Origin: Lentzea flava
Lineage (GTDB): Bacteria > Actinomycetota > Actinomycetes > Mycobacteriales > Pseudonocardiaceae
DNA length: 64,000 nt
Direction: 5' to 3'
Assembly: GCF_014648475.1 (NCBI RefSeq)
Contig: NZ_BMRE01000034.1
Coordinates: 31,613-95,612, forward strand
The translations under genes and the position numbers were made by a program. This document shows positions 16,286 to 24,137 of the stretch, in pieces. The notes under the pieces were generated by a model. It was not told the DNA's origin. It saw only the letters and a list, made by a program, of their open reading frames with translations, and ran no database searches. Numbering within the stretch: the first letter of the stretch is position 1; each line of letters begins with the position of its first letter.

Positions 16286-18688
16286 TCAGCGCTGCAGCGC
16301 GTCGAGCAGCTCCCGCGCGTCGGCGGCGACCTTCGCCTGTTCGCGCTGTTCCGCCGCGGCCAACGCCTCGCGCGCGTCGCCGGCAGAACGGGTGAGATGC
16401 GCGCGGGCCAGCAGCGCACGGGCGTGGTCCATGAAGTTGTCCGACTCCTGGATGTCCGCCAGCACCTCGTCGATCAGCTCCATCGAGCCGGTCGCCCGCG
16501 CGAGCAGGATCGACGCGGTGGTCACGCCAGGTCCGTAGCCGATCTTGCGGCCGAGTTCGACGGCCGCACCGGCGTGCTCGGCCGCCTGGTCCGGCTCCAG
16601 CACGGCCATCGCCACCAGGCCGTCGATCTTCGCCTTGACGTGCTCGGACAGCTCCGCGACCTCGAAGCACCACCGCGCCGCCGCCAGCCCTTCCGCCACC
16701 TCACCGCGTTCGGCGCGGATGCGCGCGAGGCTCGCCAGCGCGTTGGCCAGCGCGCGCTGCTGGCTCTGGCCTTCGAGCAGCCGCACCGCCTCGACCGAGT
16801 TCTCCAGCGCGAGGTCCAGCTCGCCCAGTTCGAAGTAGCAGACGGCCAGGTTGTCCATCATCAGCGCGCGGTGGTTGTCGAGTCCGAGCCGCGTGCCGAC
16901 CTCGACGCACTCGCGCATGTACTCGGCGGCTTTGCGCAGCTCACCCCGTGTGCCGTAACAGACGGCGATGTTGCCCAGCACGGACACGGACCCGCGCTCG
17001 TCGCCCAGCTCCCGCCGCAACGCGAGCGTCCTGGTGAAGCGGTCGATGGCCTCGTTGGTGTCGCCCATCTCCAGGAGCACGATCCCGGCGGCGTTGTGGA
17101 TCGAGGCCACCGCCGTCTTCGTCTCCGCGAACTCCATCGCCTCGGCGAACCGGAGCATGGCCTCGCGGTACTCGCTGCGGTTCCAGCTGGACATGCCGAG
17201 CCCGAACAGCGCCGCCGCCTGCCCGGACCGGTCGCCCGCGGCACGCGCGGTGCGGAGCGCGGCGGCGAACACCAGCGCGTTGTCGATCTCGAACCGGCCG
17301 ACGTAGAGGTGGATCCGCAGGACGTCGGCGAGCTGCTGGGAGTAGGGCGACGGCGCCGCGATCGCCGCGGCGACGAGGTTCGAGTGCTCCTCCTCCAGCC
17401 ACGCGGCCGCGTCGTCACGGCCGGTGAACTCGAGGCTCGGCCCGTCGAGGTCGGGTTCGGTCAGCAGCTTGGTCTCCGGCACGACCAGGCTGATGGCCCG
17501 GAACGCCGTCCGCAGGTACCAGCCGTACAGCTCCAGGAGCCTGGCCTGGTCGTCCCCGTCCGCGGTGGCCGCGGCGTACAGCCTGATCAGGTCGTGCAGC
17601 ACGTACCGCTCGCCGATGTGGTCGACGAGTCCGGCGCGCACCAGTTCGTCCAGCTGCTCTTCCGGATCGCCGCCCGCGAGCGCGGTCGCGGCGTCGAGGC
17701 CGAGGTCGGCACCGGGTGGCAGGCCGAGCAGCCGGAACATCCGCCTGGCCGCGCCGGTCAACGCCCGGTAGGACAGCTCGAACGCGGCCCGCACCGCCGT
17801 GTCGCCGTCGATCTCCAGCACGTCGAGCCGGTCGCCGCGCAGTTCGTCGAGGTAGGCCTCGATGTGTCCGTGCGCGACGTTGGCGCCGGCGATGCGCAGC
17901 GCGAGCGGCAGGTGCGCGCACAGCCGCACCAGCTCGGCGCGCTCCTCGGGCGTGCCGCCGACGTGCATGCCGGTCAGCAGGTCGTGCGCGGCGTCGTCGG
18001 AGAGCACGTCGAGCCGCAGCTGGCCGGGCAGGTCGTGGCGGCTGGTGACGATCGCGAGGCAGCCCGGTGTCGCCGGCAGCAGCGGTTCGACGAGGTCCTC
18101 GGTCGCGTTGTCGAGCACGACCATGATCCGCTTGCCGCCGAGCTGGGCCCGGTAGAGGTCGACCTGGGCGTCCAGCGTGGCCGGGATCGCCCCCTGCGGC
18201 ACGCCGAGCGCCCGCAGGAAGCCGCTCAGCGCCTGCTCCACCGTCACCGGCGGACCGGAGGCGAACGCGCGCAGGTTCACGTAGAGCTGGCCGTCGAAGT
18301 ACCGCTCGCGCAGGCGGTGGGCGAGCCGCACGGCCAGCGTGGTTTTGCCGACACCGGGCGCGCCGGTGATCGTGACGACGCCGCCCTCCGCCCGTTCCAG
18401 CCGCTCGATCTCGTGTTCGCGGCCGACGAAGTCCGGCAGGTCGGCCGGCAGCTGACACGGTCCCGGCGTGCGCACCTTCAGCCGGTAACCGGACACGTCG
18501 GTGACGATCTCGTCCGGGATGGCCCTGCGCAGCCGCTTCACCAGCGTGCGCAACGCGGGCAGTCGCTGGGCGGGCGCGTCGTCGCCCCAGACCTCGCGGA
18601 TCAGGTCCGCGAACAGCACGGGCTCGTTCGGACGCGCGGCCAGGGCGCGATGCAACACGCGGAGCTTGCCTGTCGTCTCGTCGGCCAC
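16286..18688 (-). CDS. AfsR-like STAND regulator: winged helix, NB-ARC, TPR
   Basis: 800 residues. Residues 1-72 form a short OmpR/SARP-type winged-helix domain (DLIREVWGDDAP, LRTLVKRLRRAI). Next is an NB-ARC NTPase: DFVGREHEIERL, Walker A GAPGVGKTT near 110, Walker B IMVVLDNA, and LPLALRIAGANVA. From about residue 480 there are tetratricopeptide repeats. The usual bacterial transcriptional activation (BTAD) domain between winged helix and NB-ARC is missing. By family it should be an ATP-switched transcription regulator sensing a ligand or partner. The GTG start has no ribosome site, so the message may be leaderless. Target genes unknown. Confidence 0.88.
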   Translation of the reverse strand: MADETTGKLRVLHRALAARPNEPVLFADLIREVWGDDAPAQRLPALRTLVKRLRRAIPDEIVTDVSGYRLKVRTPGPCQLPADLPDFVGREHEIERLERAEGGVVTITGAPGVGKTTLAVRLAHRLRERYFDGQLYVNLRAFASGPPVTVEQALSGFLRALGVPQGAIPATLDAQVDLYRAQLGGKRIMVVLDNATEDLVEPLLPATPGCLAIVTSRHDLPGQLRLDVLSDDAAHDLLTGMHVGGTPEERAELVRLCAHLPLALRIAGANVAHGHIEAYLDELRGDRLDVLEIDGDTAVRAAFELSYRALTGAARRMFRLLGLPPGADLGLDAATALAGGDPEEQLDELVRAGLVDHIGERYVLHDLIRLYAAATADGDDQARLLELYGWYLRTAFRAISLVVPETKLLTEPDLDGPSLEFTGRDDAAAWLEEEHSNLVAAAIAAPSPYSQQLADVLRIHLYVGRFEIDNALVFAAALRTARAAGDRSGQAAALFGLGMSSWNRSEYREAMLRFAEAMEFAETKTAVASIHNAAGIVLLEMGDTNEAIDRFTRTLALRRELGDERGSVSVLGNIAVCYGTRGELRKAAEYMRECVEVGTRLGLDNHRALMMDNLAVCYFELGELDLALENSVEAVRLLEGQSQQRALANALASLARIRAERGEVAEGLAAARWCFEVAELSEHVKAKIDGLVAMAVLEPDQAAEHAGAAVELGRKIGYGPGVTTASILLARATGSMELIDEVLADIQESDNFMDHARALLARAHLTRSAGDAREALAAAEQREQAKVAADARELLDALQR

Positions 18689-18762
18689 GGCCCGATACTA
18701 AGCACGAACAGCACCCACGATCGCGTGCTCGGCACCGCGACCGCTCGGCTCGCGCGAAGGCC

Positions 18763-19065
18763 TCAGTGCTGCAGCACGGCCTCGTTCAGCTTCATGAGCT
18801 CGGGCGCCGTCCGCGTCGCCTCGAACTCGCAGATGTCGTACGTGACCAGCTTCTGCTCGGCCCACGGGTCCGTGGCGAGCAGCGCTTCGAGCTTGCCGCG
18901 GGGCATGGGCCGCGTGATGATCACGCCGCCGGTCCTCGGCACCTGACGCCCTGACGCGAGGAACAAGCCCCGCTCGTACTGCTTCTCGACCCACGCTCGG
19001 TGGTCGGGGAGGGCGTAGTCGATCTGTTCCAGTGGCGCGGCGTACTTCAGCAGCACGATGAACAT
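18763..19065 (-). CDS. YciI-like (dimeric ferredoxin-like fold) protein
   Basis: 100 residues with the YciI layout: MFIVLLKY start, DHRAWVEKQYERGLFLASGR with the conserved His and Gly, GGVIITRP, and a C-terminal DPWAEQKLVTYDICEFEAT. YciI proteins are small dimers whose His-Asp pair may be catalytic; no function is assigned here. Its start region overlaps the putative trpS leader promoter on the opposite strand. Confidence 0.9.
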   Translation of the reverse strand: MFIVLLKYAAPLEQIDYALPDHRAWVEKQYERGLFLASGRQVPRTGGVIITRPMPRGKLEALLATDPWAEQKLVTYDICEFEATRTAPELMKLNEAVLQH

Positions 19066-19081
19066 CCTTCAACGGTAGTCC

Positions 19082-19087
19082 TATACT
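19082..19087 (+). promoter_or_regulatory. -10 element of the trpS leader promoter
   Basis: TATACT, five of six matches to TATAAT, lies seven bases before the leader peptide GTG. The best -35 with a 17-base spacer is TGAACA (19059-19064), four of six. Transcription would begin at about 19094-19095, making the leader peptide message essentially leaderless. Confidence 0.55.
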
Positions 19088-19094
19088 GCTGATC

Positions 19095-19145
19095 GTGCGC
19101 ATTCTGAACGCCTTCTGGTGGGCCGCTTTCAGGCGGCCGGAGTAG
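19095..19145 (+). CDS. trp leader peptide with tandem Trp codons
   Basis: A 16-codon frame from GTG 19095 to TAG 19143 encoding (M)RILNAFWWAAFRRPE. The adjacent TGG codons at 19116-19121 act as the tryptophan sensor: with scarce charged tRNA-Trp the ribosome stalls there, covering the start of stem 1. The peptide itself is not expected to have a function. It is too short for ordinary gene calling; support comes from the Trp pair and the exactly placed alternative stems downstream. Confidence 0.85.
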   Translation: MRILNAFWWAAFRRPE

Positions 19146-19203
19146 CTGTGCGCAGAGATCTCCACTGACACGACCACTGGCCGCCCGGGACGGGCGGCTT
19201 TTT
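19121..19203 (+). promoter_or_regulatory. Ribosome-mediated transcription attenuator of trpS
   Basis: Three mutually exclusive pairings are visible. Stem 1:2 is 19121-19126 with 19133-19138. Stem 2:3, the antiterminator, is GGCGGCC 19132-19138 with GGCCGCC 19179-19185. Stem 3:4, the terminator, is GCCGCCC 19180-19186 with GGGCGGC 19192-19198, followed by five T (19199-19203). Stalling at the two Trp codons frees strand 2 to pair with 3 and allows read-through into trpS. Attenuation of an auxiliary TrpRS gene by this means is established in Streptomyces coelicolor; its operation here is inferred from structure. Confidence 0.88.
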
Positions 19204-19220
19204 CGTGCGTTCGTCCGGGC

Positions 19221-19239
19221 GGTCCTTCACGAAAGGACC
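19221..19239 (+). promoter_or_regulatory. Hairpin covering the trpS ribosome-binding site
   Basis: GGTCCTT (19221-19227) pairs perfectly with AAGGACC (19233-19239) around a 5-base loop. The right arm contains AAGGA, the only good ribosome site for ATG 19247. The stem could modulate translation in addition to attenuation. Seven pairs is modest and function is untested. Confidence 0.4.
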
Positions 19240-19246
19240 AACGACC

Positions 19247-20170
19247 ATGATCCGCTTGTCGGCCATCACCCCGTCCGGCCAGGTTCACCTCGGCAACTAC
19301 CTCGGGGCGCTGCGCACGTGGGCGCGCGAGGGCACCCCGGAAGACGTGTACTTCATCAGCGACCTGCACGCGATGACGTCGTCGCACAACCCGCAACGCC
19401 TGCGATCCATGACGCGAGAACAGCTCGCCGTTCTCGTGGCGTCCGGCATCGACCCGGCGAGCGTGTGCGTGCAGAGCGACCTGATCCGCGAGCTGGGAGC
19501 CCTCAACTGGGTCCTGGAGTGCACCTGCACCTACGGCGAGGCCGCGCGCATGATCCAGTTCAAGGAGAAGTCGCTCGGCCGCGAGTCGGTGCGCCTCAGC
19601 CTGCTCACCTACCCGGTGCTGATGGCGGCGGACATCCTGTTGCAGGGCACCGCCGAGGTCCCGGTGGGCGAGGACCAGCTCCAGCACGTCGAACTGGCCC
19701 GTGCCCTCGCCCGCCGCTTCAACCACGCCTACGGCGAGGCGTTCATCGTCCCGACGGCCGTGGTGCCGAAGGTGGGCGCGCGCATCAAGGACCTGGCGGA
19801 CCCGTCCCGCAAGATGGACAAGTCCGCACAGAACTCCACGGGCGTCGTGTTCGTCCTCGACGAGCCGGACCTGGTGCGGCGCAAGGTCCGCCGCGCCGTC
19901 TCGTCCACAGAGGGCATCGCGAACCTGACCGAGATCCTCACCTCCTGCACGGGCAAGGAGCCGGAGGACTACACGAGCAGGTTCGCCGACCTGAAGAACG
20001 TCGTGGCCGAAGCGGTGATCGAGGAACTCCGCCCGGTCCGCGACCGCACGCTGGAACTCCTCGCCGATCCCGCGGAACTGGACCGCATCCGGTCCGCAGG
20101 CGCGGAGCGGGCCCGTGAGCGCGCGCAGCACCGCCTGAACGCGGCGCTGCGCCTCTCCGGACTCACGTGA
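19247..20170 (+). CDS. trpS: Tryptophan--tRNA ligase (probably the auxiliary, regulated TrpRS)
   Basis: 307 residues, class I synthetase charging tRNA-Trp. HIGH-equivalent PSGQVHLGNY near residue 8-17 and KMSKS-equivalent RKMDKSAQN near 190 are present, with the tRNA/Trp-binding stretches ECTCTYGEAARM and GEDQLQHVELAR. ATG 19247 is chosen over the upstream in-frame start at 19205, which lies in the terminator. Attenuation control and relatively short length match auxiliary TrpRS enzymes, some of which confer indolmycin resistance; a second housekeeping trpS elsewhere is expected but not visible. Its end overlaps the convergent NUDIX gene by 8 bases. Confidence 0.94.
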   Translation: MIRLSAITPSGQVHLGNYLGALRTWAREGTPEDVYFISDLHAMTSSHNPQRLRSMTREQLAVLVASGIDPASVCVQSDLIRELGALNWVLECTCTYGEAARMIQFKEKSLGRESVRLSLLTYPVLMAADILLQGTAEVPVGEDQLQHVELARALARRFNHAYGEAFIVPTAVVPKVGARIKDLADPSRKMDKSAQNSTGVVFVLDEPDLVRRKVRRAVSSTEGIANLTEILTSCTGKEPEDYTSRFADLKNVVAEAVIEELRPVRDRTLELLADPAELDRIRSAGAERARERAQHRLNAALRLSGLT

Positions 20171-20936
20171 GGAGCGCCTGAAGGGCAGGCACCAGCACCC
20201 GGTCGGCCGGCAGCCAGTCCACCCCCGGCACCTCGTCGGCGGTGAGCCACCGGACAGCGTTGTGCTCCAACGCTTCCGGCTCACCGCCGACGAGCTCCGC
20301 CGCGTGGATCCGCAAGATCATGTCCTGCTTCAACGGCACGTCCGGCCCGACCTGCTCACCGACCACGACGGACACGCCGAGCTCCTCCGCGCACTCGCGC
20401 GCCAGCGCCTCTTCTGGCTTCTCGCCGTCCTCGACCCGTCCACCGGGAAGTTCCCACTGCCCCGCATGACTTTCGGGATAGGCCCGCTGCTGGGCCAGCA
20501 ACCGTCCATTCCGGACGATCGCGGCCCCGACCACGATCCTGGCCGCGCTGAGCTCCTCGCACCGCCGCGCCAGCAACGCGGACCGCTTCTCCAGCACCCG
20601 CAACGCCATGCCGCGCCCCACGGTGATGTCGGCGAACCGCCCGACCACCCCGCCCACGGTCGTCCAGGCGACCCGGTCGATCACCATCGTCCCGGCCCCG
20701 GTGACCACGAGATCCGTGTGCAGTTCCAGGAAGTCCCCCGCCGCCGACACCCCGGACAAATCAGCCCGCGTCACCGTCAGCGTGACCCCGAACGGCCCGG
20801 TGAGCACGTCACCGAGGCACAGCAGGGCACCGGGCACCTTCACCCCGAACCCGGTGATCAGCGAGGTGTCCAGCAGGGCACCGGCAACAGCGGCAACAGG
20901 CGCGTCGACCAGCGCCGACGCTCGCAACTCAGGCAC
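20163..20936 (-). CDS. Fusion of an SRPBCC-like domain and a NUDIX hydrolase
   Basis: 257 residues. The C-terminal 130 residues carry a complete NUDIX box, G-x5-E-x7-R-E-x2-E-E-x-G (GRVEDGEKPEEALARECAEE), preceded by LLAQQRAYPESHAGQWELPGG as in MutT/8-oxo-dGTPase-type proteins. The N-terminal 120 residues begin ELRASALVDAPVAAVAGALLD and contain beta strands in the style of START/SRPBCC ligand-binding proteins. Substrate is unknown: nucleotide clean-up is the default inference and the extra domain may add a ligand or partner. It is 9 bases from the histidine kinase end and may be cotranscribed. Confidence 0.85.
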   Translation of the reverse strand: MPELRASALVDAPVAAVAGALLDTSLITGFGVKVPGALLCLGDVLTGPFGVTLTVTRADLSGVSAAGDFLELHTDLVVTGAGTMVIDRVAWTTVGGVVGRFADITVGRGMALRVLEKRSALLARRCEELSAARIVVGAAIVRNGRLLAQQRAYPESHAGQWELPGGRVEDGEKPEEALARECAEELGVSVVVGEQVGPDVPLKQDMILRIHAAELVGGEPEALEHNAVRWLTADEVPGVDWLPADRVLVPALQALLT

Positions 20937-20945
20937 CTGCGCTGC

Positions 20946-22205
20946 CTACCAGGACGGCCAGCGAATCTCCAAACGCGCACCACCGGCAGGTGACTCGGCG
21001 GCCCGGACCGTCCCACCCCGCCGTTGCACGAGATGCGCCACCAGCGCGAGCCCGAGCCCGAACCCGCCCGACCGCCGCCCGCGATCCTCTTCCACCCGGT
21101 AGAACCGGTCGAACACCTTCGTCCGGTGCTCGGCGGGAATGCCGTGCCCGTCGTCGTCCACGAGCAGCCGCACGTCCCGCCCGACCGGCGCCAACGTCAG
21201 AGTGATCGTCGAGTAAGCGTACCGGGCCGCGTTCCGCAGCAGGTTGTCCAGCACCAGCTCGACCTCGGACCGCGTGGCCTTGACCAGGCAGGCCGACGGC
21301 GGCGCGGTCAAGCGCACCAGCAACTCGGTTTCGAGCCGCCCGATCGCCGCCTCCGCCTCCAGCACCAGGTCCACAGCCTCGGCCCTGGGCGGCGCCCCGG
21401 TGTCCGCCCGAGCGAGGATCAACAGCGAGTCCACCAGCGCGCTGAGCCGGATCGACTCCTCGACCACCGACTCCAGCACCTCGATCGAGAAGTCCGGATC
21501 CGGATGTGCCACAGCCACTTCGGCCTGCGCCCGCACCGAGGCCACCGGCGACCTCAGCTCGTGCGCCGCGTCCCCCGTGAACCGCCGCAACCGATCGGAG
21601 GCCTCGTCCCGCCGGGCCAGCAACGCGTTGAGCGCCTCGGCCAACGCCTGCAGCTCGTCCCGCGAAGGCGGCACCGGCAACCGCTGCCCGTGCGGCAACT
21701 CCCCCGCCGCCACCCGCATCCGTTCCACGGGACGCAACGACGACCGCACGGCCAGCCACGTCGCGATCCCCACCAGCCCGGCGACCAGCACGGCCGCGAC
21801 GGCCAGCCACCGCGACCCCAGGGTGTTGGCGTTCTGGTACCCGAGCAGGGTGCTCCCGTAGACCTCCAACCGAGGCGTGCCGTCCGCGGCGAACACCACC
21901 CGCCCCCGCCACCGGTGCGCCGACGCTCCCTCCAGCCGCAGCACCGGCTCGCCGCTCCGCAGCGTCCGGATGTCCTGCGCCGTCAGCGGAAGCGGCTCCC
22001 CGCCGTCCACCGGCGCCCCGGAAACATCCAGCAACCGCGGCTCGGCCTTCTCCAGTTCCTGGTCCACCGCGGTGATCTGGATGAGCCCGATCAACGCGGG
22101 TGCCAGGCCGGTGAACGCCAGCAGGCACAACAACGCCACCCCGGTGGCCACCACGGTGATCCGGAAGCGCAGGGTGCGCCGCAACCACCAGCGGCGAGGA
22201 TTCAC
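20946..22205 (-). CDS. Sensor histidine kinase (HisKA/HATPase, HAMP)
   Basis: 419 residues. Two membrane helices (about 16-42 and 132-153) flank a small extracytoplasmic sensor loop of about 90 residues. A HAMP-like region follows, then the HisKA motif DAAHELRSPVASVRAQAE with the phosphorylated His near 225, then N box LVLDNLLRNAARYA, G boxes LLVDDDGHGIP and GGFGLGLALV. GTG 22205 overlaps the response-regulator stop by four bases, so the pair is cotranslated. The signal is unknown; context with the LolA/ABC genes suggests envelope stress. Confidence 0.93.
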   Translation of the reverse strand: MNPRRWWLRRTLRFRITVVATGVALLCLLAFTGLAPALIGLIQITAVDQELEKAEPRLLDVSGAPVDGGEPLPLTAQDIRTLRSGEPVLRLEGASAHRWRGRVVFAADGTPRLEVYGSTLLGYQNANTLGSRWLAVAAVLVAGLVGIATWLAVRSSLRPVERMRVAAGELPHGQRLPVPPSRDELQALAEALNALLARRDEASDRLRRFTGDAAHELRSPVASVRAQAEVAVAHPDPDFSIEVLESVVEESIRLSALVDSLLILARADTGAPPRAEAVDLVLEAEAAIGRLETELLVRLTAPPSACLVKATRSEVELVLDNLLRNAARYAYSTITLTLAPVGRDVRLLVDDDGHGIPAEHRTKVFDRFYRVEEDRGRRSGGFGLGLALVAHLVQRRGGTVRAAESPAGGARLEIRWPSW

Positions 22206-22903
22206 CTGTTCCCCAACGCGCTGTCCAGATCCGGAGTGGACGCGATGTACCCGTGCCCCCGCACGGTCCGCACCACTTCCCCGGCCCCGACGGCCTCCAG
22301 CTTGCGCCTGAGGTACCCCACGTAAACCTCAACCGCGTTTCGCGTCGCAGCCTGCTCGTCGCCCCACACCGTCCGCAGCAACTCGTCCTTGGTCACCACC
22401 GACCCGGCTCGCGACGCCAGCACGTCCAGCACCGCGTACTCCCGCGGGCTCAGCGACACGTCGGCCCCACCCCAGCTGACCTCACGCAACCCGCGATCGA
22501 TGACCAGGTTCCCCAGCGTCAGCCTCCGCCGCGCCCCACCCCCGCGCCGCAGCAGCGCCCGGACCTGCGCCACCAGCACGACAAAGCTGAACGGCTTGAC
22601 CAGGTATCCGTCGGCCCCGAGGTCCAGGCCGTCCGCCTGGTCGATCTCCCCGTCCTTCGCCGACACCATCAACACGGGCGTCCGCACCCCGTCGGCCCGC
22701 ATCCGCTGCAACACCCGGTAGCCCGACAGCCCTGGCAACATGATGTCGAGCAACACCACGTCGAACGCCCCGGTCAACGCCACCCTCAACGCGGTGGGCC
22801 CGTCGGCGGCCGTGACGACCTCCATCCCCTCGGCCGCCAGCCCGCGCTCCAACGCCCGACGCACGCCGACTTCGTCGTCCACGACCAGCACTCGAGGCTT
22901 CAC
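22202..22903 (-). CDS. OmpR/PhoB-family response regulator
   Basis: About 233 residues. The receiver domain has acidic pair VVDDE near residue 8, the phosphoacceptor Asp in VVLLDIMLPGLSG near 51, and Lys in GADGYLVKPFS. The C-terminal winged helix contains LSPREYAVLDVLASRAG and VYVGYLRRKLEA. GTG 22903 (KPRVLVVDDE) is chosen; ATG 22915 is possible, and neither has a good ribosome site. It faces the LolA-like gene across 166 bases carrying five TCTCAGC repeats, its likely binding sites. Confidence 0.93.
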   Translation of the reverse strand: MKPRVLVVDDEVGVRRALERGLAAEGMEVVTAADGPTALRVALTGAFDVVLLDIMLPGLSGYRVLQRMRADGVRTPVLMVSAKDGEIDQADGLDLGADGYLVKPFSFVVLVAQVRALLRRGGGARRRLTLGNLVIDRGLREVSWGGADVSLSPREYAVLDVLASRAGSVVTKDELLRTVWGDEQAATRNAVEVYVGYLRRKLEAVGAGEVVRTVRGHGYIASTPDLDSALGNR

Positions 22904-22927
22904 ACCGCACAGCATGCCGCGCAGGGC

Positions 22928-23021
22928 TCTCAGCCGCCCGCAAGATCTCAGCCTGCTCTCAGCAAGCGTCCTGAACGAGGCACGAAACCGCAGGTGGAAG
23001 TAGTCTCAGCACCATCTCAGC
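22928..23021. promoter_or_regulatory. Five TCTCAGC direct repeats between the response regulator and LolA-like genes
   Basis: TCTCAGC occurs at 22928, 22946, 22957, 23004 and 23015, all in the same orientation. Two pairs (22946/22957 and 23004/23015) have the 11-base period of 7-base half-sites with 4-base spacers bound by OmpR/PhoB-type dimers. The position between divergent regulator and exporter genes suggests autoregulation and control of 23070-25935. Confidence 0.6.
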
Positions 23022-23069
23022 AACCCCACCCCAAGCTAGACGTACAAGCCCTTGGAGGAGGGGACAGGA

Positions 23070-24137
23070 ATGAACAAGCGAAAGGTGACCCTGGCCGTGG
23101 CAACGGCCGGTGTGCTCACCGGTGCGGCAGGCCTGAGCCTGCTAGCCATGCCAGCAGGCGCAGGCCAGCCACCATCCCTGCCGGACGTCTCGGCGGAGTC
23201 ACTCGTCGAACAGGTCATGACCGCCAAGCCGGGTGCGTTCGGCGGCACCGTGGAGGTCGACAACAAGCTCGGCCTCCCGTCGATCGCCGAGATCCCGCAA
23301 CTGGCCGACGGCAAGCACAGCGCGCGGATCTGGACCGACGGCAACGGCAAGCTGCGGCTCGCCCTGCCGAACGGCCAGTCCGAGCAGACCATCGTGGACG
23401 ACGGCAAGACCACCTGGTCGTGGAACTCGCAGGACAACGAGGTCACGAAGTCCGAGCACAAGGACTCCCCGAAGGAGTCCAACGGCGAGAAGGCGATCGA
23501 CCCGGCCACCGCGGCCAAGGAGATCGTCACCAAGACCAAGGAGTTCAGCGACATCACCGTGGACGGCACCGCACGGGTCGCGAACCGTGCCGCCTACGAA
23601 CTGGTCCTGAGCCCGAAGCCCACCGAGAAGACCCTGATCCGCGAGGTCAGGATCGCGGTCGACGCCGAGTTGAAGATGCCGCTGAGGGTCGCGGTCCTCA
23701 CCAACGGCGCGGCGGAACCGGCGGGCACCGTGGGCTTCACCCAGATCAACGTGGGCCCGCAGGACGCGAAGCTGTTCGAGTTCACCCCGCCGGCGAACGC
23801 CAAGGTCACCACGCCGGAGGCCAAGGAAGCGCAAGCCCGCGAGAAGCTGCCGGAAGCAGGCCTGGAAGCAGCCCTGCAGGGCGAGGACCCGCAGATCTTC
23901 GGCACCGGCTGGGACTCGGTGATCGGCGCGAGGATTCCGGCGGACGCCATGACCCAGGTGCCGGCCGAGGCGCAGGGCCTGGTCGACCGGTTCACGAAGA
24001 AGGTCAGCGGCAGCTGGGGTAGCGGCAAGCTGTTCACCACGAAGGTCGCCACGATCCTGATCGCGGACGACGGCCGCGTGGTCGCGGGTGCCGTTCCCGA
24101 GCAGGTGCTGTTCGACACGATCGGACAGGTGAAGTGA
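23070..24137 (+). CDS. LolA-like secreted protein (outer-membrane lipoprotein carrier homologue)
   Basis: 355 residues. ATG 23070 has GGAGGAGGGG upstream. A signal peptide is visible: NKRK basic start, a long Ala/Leu core, cleavage near AGAGQ at about residue 32. No lipobox Cys. The mature part has the curved-sheet LolA/LppX pattern (WTDGNGKLRLALPNG, TTWSWNSQDNEV). Such proteins bind lipids or lipoproteins in the cell envelope. The stop overlaps the next start (GTGA), placing it in one operon with an ABC exporter, so it may accept a hydrophobic cargo exported by it or monitor the envelope. Confidence 0.85.
   Translation: MNKRKVTLAVATAGVLTGAAGLSLLAMPAGAGQPPSLPDVSAESLVEQVMTAKPGAFGGTVEVDNKLGLPSIAEIPQLADGKHSARIWTDGNGKLRLALPNGQSEQTIVDDGKTTWSWNSQDNEVTKSEHKDSPKESNGEKAIDPATAAKEIVTKTKEFSDITVDGTARVANRAAYELVLSPKPTEKTLIREVRIAVDAELKMPLRVAVLTNGAAEPAGTVGFTQINVGPQDAKLFEFTPPANAKVTTPEAKEAQAREKLPEAGLEAALQGEDPQIFGTGWDSVIGARIPADAMTQVPAEAQGLVDRFTKKVSGSWGSGKLFTTKVATILIADDGRVVAGAVPEQVLFDTIGQVK

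Noticed and set aside
16271..18946. 891-codon plus-strand frame opposite the AfsR-like gene
   Set aside because: Shadow frame; the minus strand encodes NB-ARC and TPR motifs.
22928..23021. TCTCAGC repeats considered as a CRISPR or satellite array
   Set aside because: Only 7-base repeats with two 11-base pairs; they fit regulator half-sites.
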